Origin: Sympetrum striolatum
Taxonomy: Eukaryota > Arthropoda > Insecta > Odonata > Libellulidae
Assembly (NCBI GenBank): GCA_947579665.1
Contig: OX388345.1
Location: 60,565,454-60,629,453, forward strand
Direction: 5' to 3'
DNA length: 64,000 nt
Part shown: piece by piece, positions 51,853 to 63,262 of the stretch
How positions within the stretch are numbered: the first letter of the stretch is position 1
Layout of the letters: each line of letters opens with the position of its first letter
Notes under the pieces: generated by a model
Told to the model about the DNA's origin: nothing
Databases searched by the model: none
What the model saw: the letters and a program-made list of their open reading frames with translations, nothing else
Translations under genes and position numbers: made by a program

Positions 51853-52469
51853 AATGTTTGCTGGATTGAAATCGATGGTTTTGGCTTTAATAAGGTGGTA
51901 TTGCATTTCAAATGATAATGCAGAACGTATATTGCTTTATATTTGATACCTGATGATGACGCTTAGCGTTGAAACCTGGGTCGTTCCTTTTTTCATTATG
52001 GTATTTTATGAAGCTTAATTCAACATACATTCTGTATTATCATTTGTTTGCTGGGTTTGCAATGAATGGCATAAACAAGGCGTCGGCCGTACTATAGATT
52101 GGTATAGACATAACATCCATACATTACCGATTGGAAAAGGCTAATTTAGGTATGCAAAAATAATTTTGAACATGCACTGGAAGAGAAAAACATGCCAAAC
52201 GGAAATATTGCAAGTACCTACCATAAACTTGGACTCGATAATAAAATAAAAGTAAAAACTTTACAATTAAAGTATAGATATTATTATCATAAAGTTAGAG
52301 TTGAAGTTATTTAGTAGTGAAATGTGGATTTTAGATATAATCACTGCAGCACAGTTTGGGATCCTCCTGAAGTTGGGTTAATCTCACAATCAGATATAGA
52401 TGTTCCATCATAACCAGATTGTTTATTCAGTGGAAATTACATGTTTGATAATAGCATTGTGGCTGTAAT
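51853..52469. other. Stretch without a recognisable gene
   Basis: Nothing recognised apart from the hAT target site at 52462-52469. Confidence 0.45.
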
Positions 52470-52756
52470 CAGGCCCGTGCGCACAGGGGGGGTTTTCCCG
52501 TGAGGATCCTTCATACAAAAAGTTCCACGAATGATGAATTGAGGATATAATGAAATGAAATTATTTTATTTAATGTTTCATTTAGTTAACTTTTTCTTCC
52601 AAAATTTAGTGCCTCTTTCAACTTTCATGTTAACGTCTGTCAGGACTCCTGTACGTTCTTGTGTACGTTCATTATTGATAGTTGTATAAATATAGTAACT
52701 ATTTTTTAATGAGAAAACCCCCCCCCCCCCATGAGCAAATCCTGCGCACGGCCCTG
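52470..52756. mobile_element. hAT-type MITE, 287 bp, copy 1
   Basis: Ends CAGGCCCGTGCGCA and TGCGCACGGCCCTG. Flanks GCTGTAAT and GCTATGAT agree at 6 of 8 positions. It is the same family as 59629-59915, in opposite orientation and with identical length. C- and G-homopolymers lie just inside the termini. Confidence 0.8.
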
Positions 52757-53561
52757 GCTATGATAATATCCCTCAGAGAGAATTCACTCTAGGTGAATAT
52801 ACCAGATTATTGATGGAAGCTCTTCTAAAAATTCATCAGTACAGAATTTTTAGATAAGGTAATATAATATCCCTTATCCTCTTAATGTACTTCAGAAGGT
52901 TATGGAGCTGCAAAGCAGTAAAAAAAACTTCTTGAAAATGGTGAGAAAGGAGTTGCAGAAATTGAAGTGGAAGTGAAATTATTAAAATGACTATACCACT
53001 GACATATTTCATTATGTCTTATATATTATTATGGTATGTTGCTTCTACTATTCTGAGTTTTGTGTACTCCATTAAAATTCCATTTGCATTTTTTTAAGTA
53101 TTTAAGGAAGCATTTTATTTCCTATCTGCATGGATGGATTTATTCCATGAATCTCAATTTCATTTTCATATGACCAGTTTTGTATATTTTTCCATAAGAT
53201 ATAACTTGAAGTTTATATACTCGTTACTTCCATTTTTCACTTTTTGTACTACTAAAGATTTGTTTTTGTTTTTCTAATTTGCATGTTTGATAGTGAATTC
53301 AATCAAAAGGTACCTGGGAAAAACTGAATAAGAACCTGGAAACTTTCCTGGAAAACCTTGAAAACTCAGGGAAAAAAAATATTGGGATTTGCCGGACACC
53401 CTGAACAGACTAATTGTTATAATGAGTAGCATTAAAAACTTATAAGGAAGCATCACTGTTATATAGAATAACAACAATCAGCTGTATTTTATACTAAGAT
53501 ATGCTGATGTCCTTATTAGATCTGTGAGAATAAATGCATTTTTTGTTCATTCCTGTTAACA
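52757..53561. other. AT-rich stretch without a recognisable gene
   Basis: Nothing recognised between the MITE and the hAT transposase relic. Confidence 0.45.
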
Positions 53562-54690
53562 GATAATGATGCTGATGAGCAAAATGATGGAGATTATGAA
53601 AATATGGTGGATGATGTTGAATTCATTTGCTTCAGTGATCAAGTAGCTGCACACACTAATTCAACTGATATAATACTTCCTCGTAACATACATTGCTCAT
53701 CCCATACTTTAAATTTGATTGCAACAAGTTTATAAGTGATGTAAGCAAGTTTTTAGCTCAAACAGCCACTGTCTCTAGAGTTCATCACCCTGCAACCAAT
53801 TGCAATGCTTTGTGGAATGCATCAGGGAGGTCAAAGTTGGCGGAGGACATTTTTTCAATATTGGGCCACCATTTAACATACTCATGTGTTACATGCTGGA
53901 ATTCCTTGTATGATTCCATTTCAAAAATTTTGAGTTTTGAAGATAAGCTGGAAGATGTTTGCTCCAAATTAAACTTTGAAAATTTTAAAGATATTGAAAT
54001 TGAGTACCTCAAGGAATACATAGAAGTATTTAAACCACTGGTGATAACACTAGATTGCCTACAAGGAAGCATCTGCTTCTATGGTCAGTTACTACCTACT
54101 CTCTTCAGACTAAAATCAAAATTTGAAGAATTGAAGTCGAGAAATTTTCGTTACTGTAGGCCACTTCTACAATCAGTTAAGGCAAGTCTTGGCAGAAGAT
54201 TCCAAAAGCACTTCCTTCTCGTATCTGAAGTTAGTGAGGCCATTCTTGCAACATGTACGCATCCTTTTTTTTAAAATGAGGTGGCTGCCAGCTGATATTG
54301 GGGATCAGCAGAGGAAGAAGATCCAAGACCTCATAGTTAATTCAGCTAGAGGAATGAATCAAACACCCCCAAAGTGTGATGATGACTCATCCACTGATGA
54401 TGAACAGTTTTCTTTCGAGGAAAGCAGCATAAAAATGGTAGAAAGCAACAACTGTGATTTAGAAATATTGAAGTTTTTAAATGATAAATCCAAGCGCCTG
54501 AGTATTTTGAACAAATATCCTTTGGTAAGGCAAATGTTCTTAAAATACATCAAGTGGCCCAGTAGAATGACTATTTTCTTTTGCAGGTTTAATAAATATC
54601 CCCCAAAGGCGGAACTTAAGTGATGCTTCATTTGAAAAGCTGGTGTTTTTTAAAGGAAATGGTGGGATGTTAGCAAATAATTATATATAG
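53562..54690 (+). pseudogene. hAT transposase relic
   Basis: Pieces in order: an acidic segment with the catalytic-core motif LPRNIHCSSHTLNLIA (about 53675-53725); a W-N-A-S/K-L-A-E middle domain (53693-54274); a C-terminal acidic region; and the hAT dimerisation block with a degraded L-N-K-Y-P-L-V-R (54500-54545) and RRNLSDASFEKLVFFKGN (about 54615-54665). At least three frameshifts or stops. The N-terminal BED finger and first DDE part are missing. It may represent a SCAN/ZBED-like domesticated gene fragment but looks dead. Confidence 0.8.
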
Positions 54691-55412
54691 TTGGATTTCC
54701 TGTAACCTCTATGGAATGAATGTGTTGATATACATTGTGTATGTAATTTTTCTAGCTCATTTTTTAAAAGTATTTTGTATTTTTAAATGTATTTTAAATA
54801 CTATTTTGTATTTTCAGAAATTTTTGAAGAGTATTTTGTATTTTGCATCTACAATACATTTGAGGTAAGTTTTTTGTATTTAAAATACATTTTTCATGTA
54901 TTTTGCCCAATCCTGTCAATATCTATCAATGCAAATGAGGTACATTGGAATGGATACTGATACTCCAGTGACCATTTGTACAATTTCTTTGCACAGGGCA
55001 ACTAGTAACTTTTATGTTATCACAGTTATGAATAAGACTGTGACAAATGCATATGATGGATAAATGTTTCTGTATTCTGCACTAAATATCAAATGAAATA
55101 CATTCCATTTGTCAAGATTCAATAGCAGGAACCTAAGTTGGGAATCAGAGGAAATATTACTTTTTCAATAGCTTGTTACAATCCAACTAATTCACTCACA
55201 TAATAGGAGGACCTGATTTTTCTCTCAGAGTTTTCTCCCTCATCCATTGTGGTCCTAAGGTTTTCACTCAATCCAGGATATACTTACATGGCTGGGTGTT
55301 TTTGGCCTACATTTATGAAGCTCTAGTAAACCTATAGCATGTTACAAAGGAAAAAGTCACATCAAAGATAAAATTTGAATCCATCCACATTAGTTACAAA
55401 ACTTCAACTCAT
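54691..55412. other. Stretch without a recognisable gene
   Basis: Contains several TATTTTGTATTTT-type direct repeats near 54760-54900. Otherwise nothing recognised. Confidence 0.45.
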
Positions 55413-55418
55413 TTTATT
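55413..55418 (-). terminator. Polyadenylation signal of the second host gene
   Basis: AATAAA on the minus strand, about 240 bp downstream of the stop at 55654-55656. Confidence 0.45.
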
Positions 55419-55653
55419 ATTGGAAGTTACAATGAAATACTTATTCAGCATTCAGTAAGAGTTTAAAAATTATATAAAATCAAAGTTTTCTTTACCTCAG
55501 TAATCAGCTTGAAAAAAATTAAGCTTCACTCCAAAAACTTCTTGACAACATCATGTCCCTCCTTCATATGAAATTATCAATAAATAAAAGTTCTCATAAT
55601 ACTTGTTTATCCAATTTGGAACATTTAGAGATTCAAGTCCAGCTTGCATTAGC

Positions 55654-55936
55654 TCACACTGCATTTTCTTTTGTGAGGAATGGAGTTGTGACTGAGCAAG
55701 AAGTTGACTGTCCAGCAGCTGCAGAAAACGAGGAACCTCCACTCACAGAGGTTGTGGGACGGCATTCCAAACTTAAACTTCCTCCTCCACATCCATTGTT
55801 TAAGTTGCTGATTCCAACATATGTGGTCATTGTTGCCTCACTTGCAGAAGACTCTCTTTTCCTATATTGGCTTCCACTGTTGAAACCACCCTGACTTCCT
55901 CCTCCCAGTCCCCCAATGTTTGGCTGGCTGTATAAC
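55654..55936 (-). CDS. Terminal exon of an unidentified host gene
   Basis: The acceptor CTCTTTACAG is followed by 283 bp, giving one base of a split codon and then 93 residues and a TGA. The sequence is Gly/Ser-rich with protein-like periodicity (LYSQPNIGGLGGGSQGGF, then SQYRKRESSASEATMTTYVG, ending TTPFLTKENAV). The R-K-R-E-S-S-A-S stretch is a plausible phosphorylation site. Low-complexity C-terminal tails of this kind occur in many signalling and nuclear proteins; I do not recognise the gene. Upstream exons would lie beyond 56 kb or outside the window. Confidence 0.5.
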
Positions 55937-57130
55937 CTGTAAAGAGAGTTTCATAGACATTTAAGAATAATTTAAACCTTAATGTGAAGGAAACCCAGCC
56001 CTGAGAAGCCATTAACTTGTGATAATAGATGTTGTGAATCAATTCTCTATTTTCTGTTTAAACATGAATAAACCTTTTAATTTCTATACACAGATGAATT
56101 TAAATCACAAAAGGCTGTGTATTGCTGATAAGACTTAAGCAAAACAAACATATATTTAAAGCTTTTGATGATTCTGAAAGGCAAAAGGCTAGTAGCAAAG
56201 CTTGGTTTAAGGTGTCATTTATTCTTTCACAGAATATTAGTGATAGAATGTGAGATGTGGAACTGATGGGAGTTAACTTCCAATGCGAAAGTATAGGATG
56301 AAATTAAACATGTTTTAGTTGATTTTGGATTGTTTCAATAACATATTATCACTCATTTTTCATAAACAAATATTCTCTCATAAATGTATAGCTATGACCT
56401 GCTGAAGCCATTGTGATGGAGACAAGTTATGAAAGATTTGTAAAAGAGGAAACAACAAATCTTTCCATAAAATAACCTTTTCTTGAGAAGGGATAGCTTT
56501 GTGCTCTTGCTTAGATATGAAGGATGCCAAGCAAAACTTGTAAATCATAGGTAATGTCAATGCCTAGATACTTATTGGCAACCTACCTAGTACAAAATTA
56601 CTACTGCTGATAAGGGTCAACTATTCTTTTGTAGATTATACAGTGAACAATACTTTTAACTTTGGACGTTAAACATATGCAAATATAATAGATTAGGTGG
56701 GCGATAGATTAGGTGAATCAATCACCATATGAGTATGCTTATAGATAAGTACAAGCATCCACATCTTATTGTTAGTTAGGTTTAAAATTAGGATGTGAAA
56801 GTAGAATCAAATATTACTAATATACCAAATACTATTTCTAAGGTAATTACTGAGTAGCAAAAAAATTGAATTACTATTGCAAAAGAGAAAACTGTGGTGC
56901 TACTTTGTAAAATTTGGTAATCCATGTCATGTTTTACCTATGCATTGCAAGGACTATGTAGTCACACAGTAATTGTTTTATCACTTAATTTTTCTTGCTG
57001 GTCCACTTTGTGATGTTCTTCCATAAAATTCTTGTCCCCATCCAAAAAATTTTATAAAAAAACTATTAAAACGAACCTATGCATTGAATGTTTCTTTTCT
57101 GAAAACTTACATTGTAAACAGTGAAATTAT
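55937..57130. other. Intron-like stretch of the second host gene
   Basis: No further exons or repeats recognised on the minus strand. Confidence 0.4.
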
Positions 57131-57322
57131 ATACCGTATATGCCGGCGTATAAGTCGATTCCTAATATTTTAGGTGAATTTTAGGTTTTAGCCTATGTTC
57201 AGCATGTAAGTCGCCCCATAAAATAAGGCAACACCACTTCCCCAGCTCTATTTTATGGGAAGTAAAACTACAGTATCCATGACTGTACAATAGCTTAAGG
57301 AATATTTACCGCATAAGATTAA

Positions 57323-57587
57323 AGCTCGGTTCACACGGTGCATGTTTTCTAGCTTGATTCCTTGCGTGGAACCCTGCATGCTCGCTATCATGAAAATTTC
57401 GTGTCTGCCTGCTGCTGGGCATGCTCCCTTGCTTGATTTTGAGAAATAGGACAGGTGCTATTTTTCCTGCATGTTTTGCTGATGGTTGGTTGCTATGCGT
57501 TGCTAGCTGAACTATTTACTGCTAGCAAGCATGCAGAGATCCACGCAAAGAATCAAGCTAGAAAACATACACCGTGTGAACCGGGCT
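57323..57587. mobile_element. PIF/Harbinger-type MITE, 265 bp
   Basis: Ends AGCTCGGTTCACACGGTG and CACCGTGTGAACCGGGCT-type are inverted repeats that extend through TTTTCTAGCTTGATTC and GCGTGGA (about 50 bp). The 3-bp TAA duplication (57320-57322 and 57588-57590) fits PIF/Harbinger. Confidence 0.75.
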
Positions 57588-58108
57588 TAAGACACTAGAA
57601 TTATTTCTTTAAGCTGCCATGTCAACTTCTCGCCTCTGCTTAACTATTACACAAGTTTCTTTCATTGTTATTACTCAGGCTACACAAATATAAATGCGTT
57701 ATGAAACAGAAACGCAATGGTATTAAAAATTTATTATAGAAATAATAGTGTGGTAAAATCAAATTACGACATTGCTAAAACAACTTCCATTAACTCCTAA
57801 TGCTAAGTCGAATCATAACGATTATGTTAACAAAAAAACCCTGATGTGCTTATTGATCTTCGTTTGTAAAAAGAAAACATCGTAATACATATTAATTTTT
57901 TGTAAAATATAAATAAATGTGAAGAAATGAATATAATTTGCGAAGAAAAGTATGTGTCAAATATATTTTAATGATATGAAAATGGTTGAAAAAATGAAAA
58001 CATGTCATAACATGTTTCATTTTTTACAACATACTTTCAGCCACCATTGTATTTCGTGATGAAATTTGTTGGTAACAAGAAAAAAAAATAAAACCCAAAC
58101 AGTCCTAA

Positions 58109-58215
58109 AGTGAAATTTTACCTGAACTACTTCTATATTCTCCGTTGAGAATCAACGGGCGCTTCAGCTAGTATCATATAAAACAAAGGTAAAATTTCAC
58201 TTTACAGTACCAAAG
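58109..58215. repeat. GGTAAAATTTCACTTT MITE termini
   Basis: An inward end AAAGTGAAATTTTACC (to about 58122), then 53 bp, then GGTAAAATTTCACTTT and a partner AAAGTGAAATGTTACC (about 58176-58215). Same terminal family as the MITE at 45742-46035; here rearranged or truncated. Confidence 0.55.
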
Positions 58216-58680
58216 TGAAATGTTACCGTAGTTCAAATTAGAGTTGCCGGTCGTGCAATGTGTAAAATCCCTTTAGAATATACAGTCTAAAATCCCAAGC
58301 TATTCTTATTAGACAGGAAAAAAAATTCATGAGCTCGGCTCAAAAATCTCATTGATCGTCAGAAGGATTAGCTGTTTACAACCTCAACAATTTTGGAAAA
58401 TTCACGTGTATTTTTTTGTAATTCTCGAAATTTCGATTCGAAAACAATATTCCACGATCAATATTAGAATTTTATTTCCGTTCTTTTGCTTCTTGTCTCG
58501 ACTCTGCACGACTATTTTTCTATTTTAATTCTTCAAAAGAAAAATAGCCTGCTACTGATAAAAGTGAAGATTAGATTGGTAAAAAGTTAAATTGTATGTT
58601 TGGCGTATAAGTCAACCCCTGGTTTTTGAGAAAAAATTTTAGGCTTCAAAGGTGGACTTATACGCCAGCATATACAGTAT

Positions 58681-59474
58681 TTGTTGTATGAGTGATTCCT
58701 CATTGTAACCTATAGCTGAGCTCAAAATACTACATATATTGAGAGATTTATTGTTTATCATGAGAATGTATCAACTAAAAGGTAACCCATGACTGTTTAC
58801 TGAGGACTAACATGCAATTTGAAGTATGGTGGAGAATAGAGGGAATTATGGGTTGAGGAAGATTATGGGTTGAATCTATACTAATTGCTGACTGAGGAAA
58901 CATACAAATTCATCAATAGCTTAGATATTTGTTGTGCTCCAGATACTGTAAAATATAAGTGTACATGATGCTTTGAATTTGCAACTTAAGTTGAGATGCA
59001 TAGTTGATCAATGGATAGCATGTATCTACAACAGGGTAGCTATAGCTGAGAACATATATGTTCTCAGCCTGTGAAGATTATTTATGAGGATTTAGTGAAT
59101 TTTGAATTATATTAAGTCCAAATTTCCTCAAGATGGTATGTTAACAAAAATATCAAGATTCTTCTATACTATTAGTGGCATGGAATAGGTTGAATCTAAA
59201 TTATATTTGATAGTTTACATTATCAAGTAGGAAACACAGAAAATATATTTTCCTAAAAATTAATGCCACAGAAGTTCACTCTCTGAAAACCAAAAGATTT
59301 CAAATAAGGCAACAGCCAAGAAAGAAAATACTAATTATGGTCAGGTATAACAGGTTATTTGTTTCTGTAGCATGAATTTGGGAAGACAAAGGCCAATAAT
59401 TACCTACTTAAGTTCATGGGTAAGTATAAGTGTGTGCATAAATAAGTTTAAATATCATATTTCTTGAAAGTATA
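58681..59474. other. AT-rich stretch without a recognisable gene
   Basis: Nothing recognised. Confidence 0.45.
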
Positions 59475-59994
59475 TACAGTATTTGACGGCATTTCTTAGC
59501 CCAGATGGTCTATACTACCTATTTCATAATTGCATTCAATTATTGCGTTAATATTTGGCTTTTACGAAACGTGACAACTAAAAGAAAGTACATTTTAAGT
59601 TATTGTGGTACTGCGCTTCCGCACAGACCAGGGGCGTGCGCAAGATTTGCTCGTGGGGGGGGTTTTTCTCATTAAATAATAGTAACTATATTTATACAAC
59701 TATCAATAATGAACGCACAGGAGTCCTGACAGATGTTAACATGAAAGTTGTAGGAGGCACTAAATTTTGGAAGAAAAAGTTTACTAAATGAAACATTAAA
59801 TAAAATAATTTCATTTTATCCTATCTTCAATACATCATTCGTGGAACTTTTTGTATGAAGGATCCTCATAAGGGGGGTTCGAGCCCCCAAAACCCCCCCT
59901 GTGCACACGGGCCTGGCACAGACTATTAAAACTTTTTTTCCTTGTGAGTGGCCAACTTAATGAGAGTGCGTCTTATATGCCGTCAAATACGGTA
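59475..59994. mobile_element. DNA-transposon MITE with TACMGTATTTGACGGCAT termini
   Basis: The left end TACAGTATTTGACGGCAT and the right end ATGCCGTCAAATACGGTA are inverted. Non-coding; interrupted by the hAT MITE at 59629-59915. Confidence 0.65.
59629..59915. mobile_element. hAT-type MITE, 287 bp, copy 2
   Basis: Starts CAGGGGCGTGCGCA and ends ACACGGGCCTG. The 8-bp duplication GCACAGAC is exact (59621-59628 and 59916-59923). It is the reverse-orientation sister of 52470-52756. Confidence 0.88.
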
Positions 59995-61159
59995 CTTTGT
60001 AGTGGAGTGGAATATTACACTCCACTGCAACGATAAATATTTTTTATTTACTATGAAAAGCTAATTTTAGCTTTTTATATTAAAATGTAAGTTTAGAATC
60101 TGTGAATGGCAGAAGAAAAAATGTTTGCTAACAAGCCTTATTGGTATTTACTGTGCATTTTTCTTGCAAGTTGGTTCACAACCATCTACAACTTTATCTT
60201 TGTTTTTCAGGCACTTAGATTTACATAATCACCTTGCAACCCAACTTATTGTCTAAAGCTTATGATTAAATAATACTAACATCCTTTTATGAATCCACAG
60301 TGTTTGTTTATTTAATGTATTGTGATAGGATTGAAAGAATCAAGAGAAGCCTGTCTTCTTCATTGGCAGATCTAGGAAAATTAAATTGATCCTGCTTTAA
60401 CAACACTGGTGATAAGTGATCAAGGAAATAACATAAAGCACTCGATTGAATTTTGAGAATCTGATTTCACATTTGATTATAGGTAAAAGAGAAAAGTGAA
60501 TTTGTATAAAAAATAAGGAAAGATCAACCATCTGTTGAACAGTTAGAGTATTGGAGAGAATGAATAGCAAGTGACATTTCAAGGAATTCCTAAACAAAGT
60601 AAACAAAAGGATGAAAATGGGAACATTTTAATTTTTCTGGATATTGGAATTCTCTACCCAAAAATTAAACTTTGAAGCATTTGGCCAGCCTTCCAACCTC
60701 TTGATTAAGCCTCTAATTCATAGCCTCTAGATGATAAAATTAAACAGATTGTCAAGTTGAAGTAAAGAAAATTTATGCTTCAGCATCTTATGGATACATG
60801 CGTGTTGTGTTAGTTATGTATATAATATGCCTGCTGGTGGAGTGAGAGTTAGTTTTCTTGAAATTATAGTTAATAAAATTGAGAAGGAAATGGGCCCATA
60901 GCCATTATTCATAAGGGTGCTGTGGTTTTTATATATAAATAATGCTTTCATATGCATCTGATTTATAATTTCCTTTTATTGTTCCCATAATGTCCCCATC
61001 TGACGTTTTCTCTGATTTTTTTATGATGTTGTTAATAATTTCAGTGTCTCTTTCATGTCTTTTTTAATGAACTTAAATTCTTTTCTAAAATCTGTTTCTG
61101 TTGAGGGAGTATCTGCATATGTGGAAATGAAAAGGAGCTAACTCTTGCAAAATTGATCT
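59995..61159. other. AT-rich stretch without a recognisable gene
   Basis: Nothing recognised until the LINE relic. Confidence 0.4.
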
Positions 61160-62358
61160 CTTATTGGTTAAATGTAATTTACTTGGTATACTTGGGTGTT
61201 GCTAATAAATGGCTACAAACCTATATATCTAACAGGCAACAAAATGTCTCAATTAATAAATATGGAGAAAAATATCTCTCTGATCCTCTATTGGTGCCCT
61301 CTGGCTTGCCTCAGGGCTCAATTCTGGGCTCTATTCTCTTTAATTTTTGTTAATGATCTTCCTGACCACTTCATGTTAAATAATACCAGCAAGTTTATTA
61401 TTTATGCAGATAATGTTAATGTTTAAATGTCTGATTCTAGTGTTACAAATCTCATTAATGGTAAGGATGGAGTTCTCCAGACTATATCTAACTGGTGCAA
61501 GCATAACTGTTTAAGTCTCAATAGGAATAAAATGCAATTAATGCTTTTCTCTGCTTCACAGAAAAAACATCAAGATCTTAATCCAGTTAATTAAACTGAA
61601 TTTTTCAGCAAAGAAACTAAATTCTTAGGTATTCATAGTCATCCCCAATTAAAGTGGTCTGTTCACATTGGTCACATGTAAAAATTTAAATTCTGTTTAC
61701 TACATTCTGCCTGTCTTGAAACTCACTCTCAGTAGTGAGGTGTAAAAAATGTTTATTTTGCACATTTTTATTCATTAGTTTCTTAAGAAATTATTTTTTG
61801 GGGCTCATCCTCCCAACTAATTGATGTTTTTAAGATACAGAAGAAAATAATTTGCTCAATATGTAATGCCCCCTATCGTGCTCACTATATACCACTGTTT
61901 AGGAAATTAGGCCTATTGACTGTTAGTTAACCCTCTATCTACGTCTTTAATCTAGCAATGTTTGCAAGAAAAAATACTTCTGTATTTTATAAGAATTATG
62001 ACTATCATAGTCACAACACAAGGAGATGTAATGATTTTCATGTTACAAACCAAAATATTCAAATTTGTTCCCAGGGTCCTACAGCAAGTTGCAGTAAATT
62101 TTATAATGCACTGCCACCCTCAATTAAATATATTAATTCTTTTAATTTACTCAGGAAAGCTGTATTTGTATATCTACTTGACAAATGCCTCTACTGCCCA
62201 GGTGATTTCTTTTTGATTGATTAATTGTTCGGTATATTTATGTTTACTACATTTTCTTCTTTGTTTGTATTCTTATTTTTTGTAATATGTATCTGACATA
62301 TTCTATACACTGTATTGTTGTCATTGTCATACCAATAAAATTCTATTCTATTCTATGA
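61160..62358 (+). pseudogene. CR1/L2-like LINE relic (RT C-terminal half and 3' end)
   Basis: Motifs WLQTYISNRQQNVSINKYG, SGLPQGSILGSILFNF, VNDLPDHF, a degraded IYADN (for YADD), WCKHNCLSLNRNKMQLM, TKFLGIHSHPQLKWSVHI and a C-terminal HNTRRCNDFHV...KFYNALPPSIK block. Many stops and frameshifts. The 3' end is AATAAAATTCTATTCTATTC, an ATTCT-repeat tail resembling that of CR1 elements. 5' truncated, as usual for LINEs. Confidence 0.8.
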
Positions 62359-62395
62359 TGGTTGATACTATCTTTAAAACATGGGTTTGTCTGAA

Positions 62396-62640
62396 AAGTA
62401 TTGTTAGTGAATCAATTAAAAAAATATTGATCGTATCAGTAAAACAAATTTAAAGGTTTTCAAAATATGCTCCTCCTACATCAACACATTGCTTCCAGTG
62501 AGTTTTCCAGGCATTGAAGGCATTGGAGCTGGTATCCTTTGGAATAACCTCTAGAGCCTTTGTGCAGACATATTTTAGTTTCTTAATTGTGCCAAAATGA
62601 TGTCTTTTTGTGGAAGTTTTCAAGTGTGGTATACATGTAA
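62396..62640 (-). pseudogene. Mariner-type transposase C-terminal fragment
   Basis: On the minus strand a frame ending at the TAA at 62450-62452 reads ALEVIPKDTSSNAFNAWKTH then WKQCVDVGGAYFENL. This is the I-P-x...W-x-x-x-W-x-x-C-x...G-x-YFE block that closes many mariner transposases. Downstream, TTTGTCTGAAAAGTA (about 62388-62402) resembles a mariner terminus. Confidence 0.6.
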
Positions 62641-62786
62641 AAATGCTGGTTGGTTTCCTATATATGTATGTACAAAGTTAATTTTTCCCCAATCCTCTTA
62701 ATACTTTGATCTAACAAATTTCGCATCTTGTTAGTTGTAAAGAAAGAAAATTTCGAACACAGCTGTCAAAGAATTACAGTTTTGAT

Positions 62787-62935
62787 ATCTCCAATAGCCA
62801 TCTTTGTCAGCATTCCTTGTCTCATTCACCAGTTTTCGGAGAAAACAGTGTTCTTAGAGTGTGGTGTCCTTTCTTGTTTTCTCTAAATACTGGTGAATCA
62901 GATGACGACCACCGACAAAGAGGACTATTGGAGAT
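62787..62935. repeat. Long imperfect foldback hairpin
   Basis: ATCTCCAATAGCCATCTTTG at the left pairs with the complement of CAAAGAGGACTATTGGAGAT at the right. An inner ATTCACCAGTTTTC / AAATACTGGTGAAT and GAGAAAACA / TGTTTTCTC pairing continues the stem. About 149 bp in total with a small loop region; could be a solo MITE or a small-RNA precursor. Confidence 0.6.
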
Positions 62936-63071
62936 TTTTAACCTCTAAATCTTGTTAGTTTCTTCTTTAATTTGAATTGAATGGTATTATTTAGTGATTT
63001 TAATTCGTTCAGGAATTCTGGGATAGAATCTTTCACACAAAGTCCACAAAATGGCTTGTTAGAATGTTCTA

Positions 63072-63262
63072 GCTGGGTAGCTTAGATAGTTAAAGCAGCC
63101 TCTCTGATAGAGGAAGATCCCGGGTTTCATTCCCAGCCCCAATATTCTTGTTACCAGAAAGTAGAGGCACTGGTTAAGGTTAGTCAAGGCAAATCCCTCC
63201 AACCCAAAGATTGTGTAAATCCAAAATCATGACAGCCAATTATTAAAATTTTGATGATGATA
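63072..63262 (+). repeat. tRNA-derived SINE
   Basis: 63072-63138 resembles a tRNA: a GCTGGG/CCCAGC acceptor stem, a box-A-like TAGCTTAGATAG, an anticodon-arm-like CCTC...GAGG stem and a box-B-like GGTTTCATTCC. A non-tRNA body and a GATGATGATA-type tail follow (to about 63262). The acceptor end is followed by more body sequence, not a terminator, so it is a SINE rather than a tRNA gene. Confidence 0.55.

Larger units (their letters stand above)
57131..58680. mobile_element. DNA transposon remnant with CGTATAAGTC termini
   Basis: The left end ATACCGTATATGCCGGCGTA and its inverted counterpart at the right end (TACGCCAGCATATACAGTAT) continue into TATAAGTC on both sides. No transposase is seen. 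The 1.55-kb body contains the Harbinger-type MITE at 57323-57587 and GGTAAAATTTCACTTT termini at 58109-58215. The superfamily is undetermined. Confidence 0.6.

Noticed and set aside
55553..55894. Plus-strand 113-codon frame
   Set aside because: The minus strand here has acceptor, coherent Gly/Ser-rich frame, stop and polyadenylation signal; the plus-strand frame is its shadow.
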